Below, one piece after another: positions 9,069-15,889 of a DNA stretch of 42,625 bases (its first letter is position 1; every line of letters begins with the position of its first letter). Source of the stretch: an uncultured Roseburia sp. (GTDB lineage Bacteria; Bacillota; Clostridia; Lachnospirales; Lachnospiraceae); NCBI GenBank assembly GCA_947088345.1, contig CAMUGE010000026.1, positions 1 through 42,625 on the forward strand. The letters run 5' to 3'. The notes below the pieces were generated by a model that saw only the letters and a list, made by a program, of their open reading frames with translations, was not told where the DNA came from and did no database searches. A program made the translations under genes and the position numbers.

Positions 9069-9710
9069 TTAAATTGTTACCAATCCGTTTCGAATCGCAA
9101 AGACAGCTGCCTGTGTTCGATCGGTAACATTGATTTTTTTAAAGATATTGGAAACATGATTTTTTACAGTACGTTCACTGATACTTAATTTTTCTGCCAC
9201 TTCTTTATTATACATACCAACTGTAAGTAATTTCAAAACCTCAATTTCCCGCTTTGTCAGACTCTCCAGCATAACAGCGTCAGAATCCTTTTCAATCATT
9301 TTTGCATTTAATGCAGGAATTAATGTCGGCTGAATATAGTCCTGACCATTTACAATATGATTAATAGCCTTTTTTAACTCACTTGATTCTGAATCTTTCA
9401 GCAAATATCCATTTGTCCCCGCTTCTACTGCTTTCATTAAATATTCGACTTCATTGTGCACTGTCAGAATTAATATTTTATAGTTCTTTTTTTCTTTTCT
9501 AATTTCTTCCAAAACCTGCAGTCCATTCTTTTTTGGCAAATTGATATCTAATAATAAAACATCCGGTATAATTTTCTTTAATTTTTCAATACATTCCTCT
9601 CCGTCTTTTGCCTCTTCAATTACTTCAAACTCTCCCTCCAATTCCAATAATTGTTTCAGTCCCTCACGTATCATAGAATGATCGTCTGCAATCATTAATT
9701 TAACAGCCAT
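9069..9710 (-). CDS. NarL/LuxR-family response regulator (DegU-like)
   Basis: A 213-residue response regulator. The N-terminal receiver domain has the acidic pair DD at residues 9-10, the phospho-acceptor Asp in DVLLLDINLP (about residue 56), the Thr of ILTVHN and the Lys of LLKDSE. The C-terminal LuxR-type helix-turn-helix is LTKREIEVLKLLTVGMYNKE followed by SERTVKNHVSNIFKK. It is the partner of the kinase gene 21 bases upstream. Size, domain order and partner type match DegU, but the target genes cannot be read from the sequence. Confidence 0.9.
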   Translation of the reverse strand: MAVKLMIADDHSMIREGLKQLLELEGEFEVIEEAKDGEECIEKLKKIIPDVLLLDINLPKKNGLQVLEEIRKEKKNYKILILTVHNEVEYLMKAVEAGTNGYLLKDSESSELKKAINHIVNGQDYIQPTLIPALNAKMIEKDSDAVMLESLTKREIEVLKLLTVGMYNKEVAEKLSISERTVKNHVSNIFKKINVTDRTQAAVFAIRNGLVTI

Positions 9711-9731
9711 CGTTTTCCTCCCTGAAGTTTC

Positions 9732-10769
9732 TTAATCTATTTTCTTTCTATCAGTGGGTATTGTAACTTCAATTGTTGTTCCGTTATCTTGTTCTGTCTT
9801 AATATTCAAATTCCCCGACAACAGATACACGCGCTCTTTCATCATTGCCAGCCCAAATCCGGAATTATCACTCGCATTAATTGTATTTATCTTATTTAAA
9901 TCAAATCCAACCCCATTGTCTGATACATTGATATATATATGTTCTGGTTCGTAGGAAAGTAATACATGAATTGACGCAGAATTAGCATGACAAAGGGCAT
10001 TACTGCATGCCTCCTGAATAATACGCAGTATTGTAATTCCCACAACTGACGGCAATTGATAAGGTTCTCCCTGTAATTCAAAACATATTATTTTTCTGGA
10101 CGTTTTCAGTTCCAGTTTTTCCAGCACACGTTCTACTGCAGCTTCCAATCCAATATCATCATATAACATAGGACGTAAATTATAGATCATATTTCTGGTA
10201 TCAGTGATAATTTCACGAAGAAATTTTGTCATAGAAGCAAGTTCCAGTTTACATCGAACCGGGTCCATTTCTACCAGTTTACTGCATAGTTCTGTTTTAT
10301 GAATCAGACTTGTTAAATTCTGTACTGTATCGTCATGTAATTCTCTCGATATTCTCTGTCTCTCTGTTTCCTGAATTTCTAACATATGAAAACGATACAA
10401 TTCTTCTTTTTCATCACTGTTTTCACGCCGAAGTGTTTCTTTTTCCGAAATCATATCCGTTATATTTTGAATCAGGGATTCCATTTCCTCAATTTTATGA
10501 TTATATTTCTCTCTTTTTTCTTCTTCTGCTCTGATATAGGATAGAATCGATCTTCCCTCTTTTTCAAGTTCCAGTATCCGTTTTCTGTTTTTTGACTGAT
10601 CTGCTCTTGGCGCAAACAAATCATAATTTAAATCTTCTTCCTCCTGTATCATTTGATATAATTTTTCGTTTTCCTTCTGTTTTAACTGTAAATTAGATAA
10701 ATTTTTTTCTGTTTCATCTCTTTCCATTAGAAGATCTTTTTTTAAATCTTTCAGATAATCTACTATCAT
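9732..10769 (-). CDS. Cytosolic sensor histidine kinase (DegS-like)
   Basis: A 345-residue kinase with no membrane segment. Residues 1-150 are a long coiled-coil sensor region, followed by the HisKA_3 dimerisation domain with the phospho-acceptor His in RQRISRELHDDTVQNL. The ATPase domain has an N box (IIQEACSNALCHANS), DNGVGFD and SGFGLAMMKERV. This architecture, a soluble coiled-coil HisKA_3 kinase next to a LuxR-type regulator, is that of DegS. The ATG is preceded by GAGGTG with a five-base spacing. It forms a two-gene operon with the regulator. Confidence 0.9.
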   Translation of the reverse strand: MIVDYLKDLKKDLLMERDETEKNLSNLQLKQKENEKLYQMIQEEEDLNYDLFAPRADQSKNRKRILELEKEGRSILSYIRAEEEKREKYNHKIEEMESLIQNITDMISEKETLRRENSDEKEELYRFHMLEIQETERQRISRELHDDTVQNLTSLIHKTELCSKLVEMDPVRCKLELASMTKFLREIITDTRNMIYNLRPMLYDDIGLEAAVERVLEKLELKTSRKIICFELQGEPYQLPSVVGITILRIIQEACSNALCHANSASIHVLLSYEPEHIYINVSDNGVGFDLNKINTINASDNSGFGLAMMKERVYLLSGNLNIKTEQDNGTTIEVTIPTDRKKID

Positions 10770-11085
10770 TTTTTCACCTCATATCTAATTTTATAATAAA
10801 TAAAGTAAATAAATAATTTTCTCAAACTTATTCTACACTATAAAAATACTATAGTTCATCAGTTTCCGTTTTCATAATTTTACGAATGATATTTCTGATT
10901 TTTTTATTGACCCGGTAATTTGTAAAATTATGTTCTGATTTGAAATGATTGATTTTGATGATGTTTTGTTATATTCTTATTTCAATTAAAGATTAATTTT
11001 CGAATTTCTCTATCAGAATTATTTTATTCTAATATTTTTATCTATAAATTATTTCGTATTGTTGTTTTGAACATTCAAATAATTA
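10770..11085. other. AT-rich intergenic region, no gene seen
   Basis: Very AT-rich sequence with stops in all frames. It presumably includes the promoter of the kinase/regulator operon. I see no clear hairpin terminator for the small membrane-protein gene upstream. Confidence 0.5.
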
Positions 11086-11277
11086 CTATCGCTTTTCTGC
11101 ATATAACTTATAAAAAACATAGATTAATTCAATTATCAAACATACGCCTATCAATCTTGCTTCTAATATTATGCGGTCAGGATTCATATTCCCATAGATT
11201 TCTAATCCTAATAAAATAACTAAAAAAATCGGAACGATAAATACAACAATCTTAACTACGGATAAAAGCTTTTTCAT
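11086..11277 (-). CDS. Small two-helix membrane protein
   Basis: A 63-residue protein with two hydrophobic helices (about residues 6-27 and 39-56) joined by a short polar loop and ending in a basic tail (KLYAEKR). A perfect AGGAGGT ribosome site nine bases before the ATG strongly supports translation. I do not recognise a family. It stands alone between the DegS-like operon and the gene-poor parS region. Confidence 0.65.
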   Translation of the reverse strand: MKKLLSVVKIVVFIVPIFLVILLGLEIYGNMNPDRIILEARLIGVCLIIELIYVFYKLYAEKR

Positions 11278-11615
11278 TCCTTAAAGACCTCCTTAATACT
11301 TCTACGCCAAGATAAGACTTTTATCATGGCTGTAAATCATAATATTCTGAAAAACATATTTATGCCAAAAAATTATTATATTCTGCTTTATTCCATAAAT
11401 GCACTTATGATAGAATCTCAATTATTTTTTTCTGTCCTCATAAAAAGAACTGCACAATTTTTCACTTACTGAATACTTAATAAAACAACTATAGCTTATA
11501 TAAATTTAATTTAGTTCTATGAGAAAATTTTAGCATACGAATATATATATCATATTAAATTTTATTTGATCTTATTTTGTAATAAACATAAAAAACATAT
11601 ATTAGTTATTTAATA

Positions 11616-11631
11616 TGTTTCACGTGAAACA
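11616..11631. promoter_or_regulatory. parS site 1
   Basis: A perfect 16-bp palindrome TGTTTCACGTGAAACA, identical to the consensus parS bound by ParB/Spo0J across Firmicutes. It lies in non-coding AT-rich DNA between the small membrane protein and the restriction-protein relic. Confidence 0.95.
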
Positions 11632-11879
11632 TTTTATTTTTTGAGATTTCAATTTTTTATTCAAAATTACTTAGTCTTAGTTTTATGGCATAATGTTTTA
11701 TCCCATAAAATATATATAGCTGCTATTGCAATTTATTTTTAAAAATGTATCACAAAACATTGCGTCAAAATATTACAATCATTCATTTGTTTCCTTAAAA
11801 ATTAAAATCTCAGTAAATCTGACAAACTTAAATTTTCATTCCAACTTACCTTATACTATGAAATGACTTATATCTTTGC

Positions 11880-12300
11880 AGTTTCGTATTTTTTATACCG
11901 GTTCTTCATGTCGTTTTTTCGTATTTGTAATTTTGGATTTGTTATTAATAATTCTTTCTGAAAATGTGTCAGTTCCTCTATGCTTTCTTTTAGCATATAA
12001 GAAAGATCAAATTATAAAAATGGAATGGTACCTATTATACTGTGTTCTTCCAGATCCAAAAAAATTGTCAGACGATACATAAGTTACTATTCCTAATTTT
12101 GCTCTGGTAACTGTAAATTAACATATTAACTGGCCTATGTGTCTGGGCGCTAATTTCGTGTTTGCAGATTTTGCTTCTATCCGTATCAATGCTTTATTAT
12201 TGATTATGATAGCATAATTCAATTCACTTTTTCACACTTTTTGATACCAGCATCAACCATGTATTCAGAAACAAATTCATAGAAATTAAATATTAATACT
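11880..12300 (-). pseudogene. Decayed fragment of a type I restriction R-subunit-like protein
   Basis: No open frame survives, but translating the minus strand piecewise gives fragments in the right order that resemble the N-terminal nuclease-like domain (HSDR_N_2 type) of restriction R-subunit-like proteins. They are EFVSEYMVDAGIKKCEKVN (about 12280-12225), then NKALIRIEAKSANTKLAP, RHIGQL and FTVTRAKLGIVT (about 12210-12080), then FLDLEEHSIIGTIPFL, FDLSYMLKESIEELTHFQKE (about 12070-11950). The reading shifts frame at least twice and crosses internal stops. The conserved E-x-K core of the PD-(D/E)XK fold may correspond to RIEAKS. The plus-strand open frame at 11876-12082 is a shadow of this relic. 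The edges are approximate. Confidence 0.6.
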
Positions 12301-12422
12301 AAGTATCAAAATTTTAACTTATATCTACTCAACTTTATCTAATGCTTACAAAAAAGTGTATCCATAAAATATCAAAATTTCACTTTTAAAAAAAGATAGC
12401 ATTTCGTAATTATTAAAATAAA

Positions 12423-12438
12423 TGTTTCACGTGAAACA
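12423..12438. promoter_or_regulatory. parS site 2
   Basis: A perfect consensus TGTTTCACGTGAAACA. It forms the first bases of the first unit of the tandem duplication. Confidence 0.95.
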
Positions 12439-12637
12439 TTTTTTTATCTAAAAAAATATCGTGTTACTGAGAAAAATAAAGTCTAAGGCTCTTCTCTAAG
12501 ACAAAGACCTTCGATACAATAAAACTACGTACAAAAGGAAAATAACTTCAAAAATATTAACCTCTGGAGCAAAGGTACAAAGATTGAATATTTTGATCAA
12601 CCAAGCTTTTATGTGTGGACAGAGTTTCAAAATTTTA

Positions 12638-12653
12638 AGTTTCACGTGAAACA
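12638..12653. promoter_or_regulatory. parS site 3 (one mismatch)
   Basis: The sequence AGTTTCACGTGAAACA differs from the consensus only in its first base and keeps the 14-bp palindromic core. It leads the second unit of the tandem repeat. Confidence 0.88.
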
Positions 12654-13031
12654 TTTTTATATCTAAGAAAATATTATGTTACTGTGAAAAATAAAGTCTA
12701 AGGCTCTTCTCTAGACAAAGACCTCCGGTACAATAAAACTACATACAAAGGGAAAATAACCTCAAAAATATTAACCTCTGGAGCAAAGGTACAAAGATTG
12801 AATATTTTGATCAACCAAGCTTTTATGCGTGGACAGAGTTTCAAAATTTTAAACTACTAAAAATACAATATTTTTCTAAATAGTTAGAGTAAGTTTCTAA
12901 AAATATTAAAAAGCACCGAATACTTTACGTTAGAATAATAAGAAAGATGGTATTAAAAATACATAGCAAAAAGATTCAGCTTTAAAAATTAAATACAATA
13001 ATAAATATTTCATTTTATTTTTACTTTCCTA

Positions 13032-13175
13032 TTATCTCTTCCAAACACAGTTTATATTGATAAAAAATACATCTATCCTATCATAATACTCCATTCCAAA
13101 AACGTTTTCTATTTGAGGAACTGTAATATAAACCTGTAAATGCAGTTTATGTTCGAAGAGCCGCAAAAGAAATCG
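13032..13175 (-). pseudogene. Possible gene relic, unidentified
   Basis: A 47-codon stretch without stops, ending in TAA, reads protein-like (VYITVPQIENVFGMEYYDR) in otherwise stop-dense DNA. There is no start codon with a ribosome site. It may be a leftover of a larger gene, perhaps a membrane-transport permease, but I cannot identify it. The rest of 12853-13180 shows nothing. Confidence 0.25.
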
Positions 13176-13200
13176 TTAAATGCAAGTTTCTCCTGTCGGA

Positions 13201-13506
13201 TCAGGGATTATATGTGACATTTTCGGCACAGGTAAGGATTACCGGCTTAGCCGGCAGCCTGCCTGCTCTGCTCCTGAAAAGGACTATTCTGCCTGTGCGC
13301 GGAAAGCGCTGGCGGCCTGCCAGCTGCAGCACATTCTCAGCTGTCCGTTTCAGAAACTCTTTCAGCGTTTCCTTATTCCGGCGCAGATCCAGAAAAGGGG
13401 TTGCCGGTTTTGCTTTAACTTCCTGCTGCCACCTCAGGTGGCTTAAAATCAGTAATTGCAATATTTGGAAAACCCATGAGTTTGTTAGTATCCCATTTAG
13501 CAACAA
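13201..13506 (-). pseudogene. GC-rich coding-like relic, unidentified
   Basis: The stretch about 13195-13446 is strikingly GC-rich against an AT-rich background. On the minus strand it holds a 101-codon open frame containing FLDLRRNKETLKEFLKRTAE, which looks like a helical soluble protein. The plus strand is also open (88 and 110 codons), so the coding strand is uncertain. No ribosome site supports a start. The composition suggests foreign origin. A perfect inverted repeat, GCCACCTcAGGTGGC, lies at 13429-13443. I do not recognise the family. Confidence 0.3.
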
Positions 13507-13515
13507 CTTCCTAAA

Positions 13516-13674
13516 TTATCCGGCTGGTTTCAACTCTATTTCATAACTGTCAATAGTTATCGTTTCACTGCTTGCATCCTGGTTGTTTTAATGCTTCTCA
13601 TTCCAACACTGAATGACTAAAAATGAACTGGGGTTCTCTGCAAAATTCAAAGTAGCAGTTGGCTTTAAAGTTTC
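13516..13674 (-). pseudogene. C-terminal relic of a secreted or carbohydrate-active-type protein
   Basis: One minus-strand frame reads as a plausible beta-rich C-terminus, ETLKPTATLNFAENPSSF through SSETITIDSYEIELKPAG to TAA. A single internal TAA lies at 13588-13590. There is no start and the frame is blocked upstream. The ending resembles the C-terminal beta-sandwich of some glycoside hydrolases or surface proteins, but this is only a resemblance. Confidence 0.35.
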
Positions 13675-13694
13675 AAATTTAAAAAGCAAATTTT

Positions 13695-13835
13695 TTTAAT
13701 CTAACGGATGCGGACTATCGACCTGTGTTTCGGTAGAAGTTTCATCGCTATTTCTTATCTGCCATATAAAGTCCCCAACACCGTATCAAAATCAGTCTCA
13801 TCACTTATGATCGTTAATCCATTTTCCAGGCGGCT
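13695..13835 (-). pseudogene. Frameshifted gene relic, unidentified
   Basis: On the minus strand, SRLENGLTIISDETDFDTVL continues, after a shift of frame near a G-run, into DFIWQIRNSDETSTETQVDS and a stop. The two parts join naturally only with the frameshift, suggesting a broken gene end. It lies directly downstream of the 140-residue protein gene. The family is not recognised. Confidence 0.35.
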
Positions 13836-13838
13836 TTT

Positions 13839-14261
13839 CTAATAGATATTGGCATTTTCATTATTTAACAGTCTGTTTGCATATGTATTAAACGCCTGAC
13901 ATGGTTCATATTTTGTCTTATAGCCAACACCATCAATCACAAAGAATGGGTTATATGCCATGACTTCTGTCTGTGTTCCGTCTGATAATTGCAGCGTAAA
14001 AATCACGCCTTGTCCGCTATACTCTGTATAGGAGTTGTCTTCATTATAGATAACCACATTTTTCAAATATCCTGTTAATTCCTCAATATCTTCAATTTGA
14101 ATGGTTGTATCCGGCGGAGTCAATCGTACTGTGGCTGACACTATTTCGGATGGTTCCAAATCTTTAAATGGTTTTTTTTCGCCAACATCATAATAAGCAA
14201 CAATGACAATTCCTATCAATAATATGCATATGAATATAACTATCAGCATCTTCTTTTTCAT
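13839..14261 (-). CDS. Membrane-anchored hypothetical protein
   Basis: A 140-residue protein with an N-terminal membrane helix (about residues 4-25) or uncleaved signal and an extracytoplasmic domain of about 110 residues rich in beta-prone sequence (SATVRLTPPDTTIQIED, GVIFTLQLSDGTQTEV). A GAGGAGG ribosome site seven bases before the ATG supports the start. The gene is intact although surrounded by relics. It resembles uncharacterised anchored proteins found in gut Firmicutes, but I cannot name a family. It has no obvious lipobox. Confidence 0.65.
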   Translation of the reverse strand: MKKKMLIVIFICILLIGIVIVAYYDVGEKKPFKDLEPSEIVSATVRLTPPDTTIQIEDIEELTGYLKNVVIYNEDNSYTEYSGQGVIFTLQLSDGTQTEVMAYNPFFVIDGVGYKTKYEPCQAFNTYANRLLNNENANIY

Positions 14262-14725
14262 AGCAATCCTCCTCGAATCTTCATAATCTATACAGATGCT
14301 AAAGCAAAAACTTTCGTTATCACATTTATGCTTTCTGAGTTTTTCAATGAGTACACCATCCCAAAAAGTAATATTTTTTATAAAATATCTATCTGCTATT
14401 TACAATGTATATATATTTATAAGCCTTTTTTAATGGGTCAAATTTTCGAAAAGGAAATCATAATAATCTCTACTTCTGTATCGCGAACGCAGTTCGCATT
14501 TTTTATATGCATAGCGACTTTATTACGCGGATACAAATCGCTGTGTAAAAAATGATTTTTCACAATATAAACAATAAGAAACAGCGCAGCGCTTTTAGAA
14601 ATATATTAATACTCCTATTCTATTTGACACAAAATGGAAAAATCATAGCTAAAAAATTAATTATTGTTTATTACATCGTTCAAGTATTTCAGAAAAATAG
14701 AAACCTCTTTCTAATATCCAATAAA
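14262..14725. other. Gene-free stretch with one terminator-like hairpin
   Basis: No supported gene. A perfect 6-bp hairpin GCGAACgcaGTTCGC at 14483-14497, followed by ATTTTTTATA, looks like a plus-strand intrinsic terminator, but no plus-strand gene precedes it. It may terminate an unseen RNA or be the remnant of a lost gene. Confidence 0.45.
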
Positions 14726-14980
14726 TCAGATAATTGTGAAACTTCGAAAGCTTCTCAGACTTAGCTTTTTCAAGTCGGGCTTCCGATTCTGCGGCAGAAT
14801 ATATTTTAGATTGCCAATGTTCCCGATCACCTTGCCTCCTTTATAGGTGGTACCTCGTATAAAATGGTTGTCCAAAACGCCCCTCACATAGTATCCGCAC
14901 TGTGGATTTGCATAAATCCGGTAAGCATATTGCTCAGCCAAATATAAATTTGGTGAGATAGTTTCACAATCGCCTTTCAA
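14726..14980 (-). pseudogene. Possible gene fragment, unidentified
   Basis: An 84-codon frame with protein-like content (YAYRIYANPQCGYYVRGVLD, GNLKYILPQNRKPDLKKL) but only a TTG start and no good ribosome site in that frame. A GAAAGG before a GTG in another frame would give only about 28 residues. It is most likely the remnant of a larger accessory gene, though a small real gene cannot be ruled out. Confidence 0.3.
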
Positions 14981-14994
14981 ATAAAATAAGTAAA

Positions 14995-15073
14995 GCGTGT
15001 TTAAAAAATCGTCAAATAGAACTGCAAAATAATTACAAAATAATTACAACCAATGAATATTTTTTAAACACGC
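14995..15073. repeat. Perfect 15-bp inverted repeat with 49-bp spacer
   Basis: The arms GCGTGTTTAAAAAAT (14995-15009) and ATTTTTTAAACACGC (15059-15073) are exact reverse complements. The spacer holds a short direct repeat of AAAATAATTAC. It lies 25 bases from parS site 4 and downstream of the sortase gene, so it could be the transcript end of that operon or a protein-binding site. Confidence 0.8.
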
Positions 15074-15097
15074 AAGAAATAATAGAGAAAACTAAAA

Positions 15098-15113
15098 TGT
15101 TTCACGTGAAACA
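15098..15113. promoter_or_regulatory. parS site 4
   Basis: A perfect consensus TGTTTCACGTGAAACA, two bases beyond the stop codon of the class B sortase gene. Confidence 0.95.
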
Positions 15114-15115
15114 TT

Positions 15116-15889
15116 TTAATTTCTCAGTTTTCCGACCAAGACAAATCTACTATCATTTTTCTGAGAAGCACAGGTGCTAAGAGTAATAAAAGAATCTCCA
15201 AATTCTGCTGTCATTCCTGTATCATACAGTGCTCTATCCATGACATTTTTATAAAAATACTCAAATTGCTCTTGATTTTCTGCCTGGTAAAACTCATAGT
15301 ATTTAAAATCTTCTTCCTCATCATATAATTTAATTTGAAATGCAGCCATAATATCATAAATACGAATCTCTGAAAATGTATAAAAATATATTTCAGAATG
15401 TTCTTTAAAATATTCTTCGCTTTGAAATTTATCTAATGTACCGAACATAGCGCCGTCTTTCATATTATGTCCATATACAATAAAATTTGTTTCCAAAGAA
15501 TTGATATCAACAAAATCTTTCACAAATAGACAACCATATTTATTCTTCTTTCCATAAAAACTATGTTCCAGATAATAATCATTATCCTCCGACTGCATCA
15601 CAGGATAATCAATTTCTGTTCCATCAATTGTCAGCCATCCTCTGAGATCCGGATTTATCTGATAAAGTTCCATATATTGATCCAAAAAATGAAAATCGGC
15701 TGACTGTGAATGCTTCTTATCATTATGACTGATCTCTGTATCATTTGTTCCTGCAATTTCCCGTAATTTCTGCTGCTGTACCTTATGTTCAGATATAAAA
15801 TATAAGTCGCGAACAATCTGAAACATACAAACTGCCATAATAATAAGAAGCATTATTCTTACAATACGAAATTTCTTTTTATTTCTCAT
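15116..15889 (-). CDS. srtB: Class B sortase
   Basis: A 257-residue membrane-anchored transpeptidase. One N-terminal helix (about residues 8-24) anchors it with the catalytic domain outside. The class B layout is clear: RGWLTIDGTEIDYPVMQS, the catalytic His in VYGHNM (about 141), the catalytic Cys in TLSTC (about 240) and the Arg in SRFVLV (about 248). It would cleave a sorting signal and attach the protein to peptidoglycan or to another pilin-like subunit. It overlaps the end of the large surface-protein gene by 11 bases, so that protein is the obvious substrate. Confidence 0.93.
   Translation of the reverse strand: MRNKKKFRIVRIMLLIIMAVCMFQIVRDLYFISEHKVQQQKLREIAGTNDTEISHNDKKHSQSADFHFLDQYMELYQINPDLRGWLTIDGTEIDYPVMQSEDNDYYLEHSFYGKKNKYGCLFVKDFVDINSLETNFIVYGHNMKDGAMFGTLDKFQSEEYFKEHSEIYFYTFSEIRIYDIMAAFQIKLYDEEEDFKYYEFYQAENQEQFEYFYKNVMDRALYDTGMTAEFGDSFITLSTCASQKNDSRFVLVGKLRN

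Larger units (their letters stand above)
12423..12852. repeat. Two-copy 215-bp tandem repeat, each unit led by parS
   Basis: Unit 1 is 12423-12637 and unit 2 is 12638-12852. The two are nearly identical: by eye there are roughly a dozen substitutions, mostly transitions, plus small indels. Both contain the same landmarks, for example GTCTAAGGCTCTTCTCTA, AACCTCTGGAGCAAAGG and GATCAACCAAGCTTTTATG. Each begins with parS. Short protein-like frames are interrupted, so the unit is not an intact gene; it may be a duplicated gene relic. Confidence 0.95.

Noticed and set aside
11876-12082. Plus-strand open frame of 68 codons
   Set aside because: No ribosome site, and the minus strand of the same DNA reads as a restriction-protein relic; the plus frame is its shadow.
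12423-12852. Possible CRISPR array from the repeated parS-containing units
   Set aside because: Only two long units without short regular repeats and unique spacers, and no cas genes nearby.
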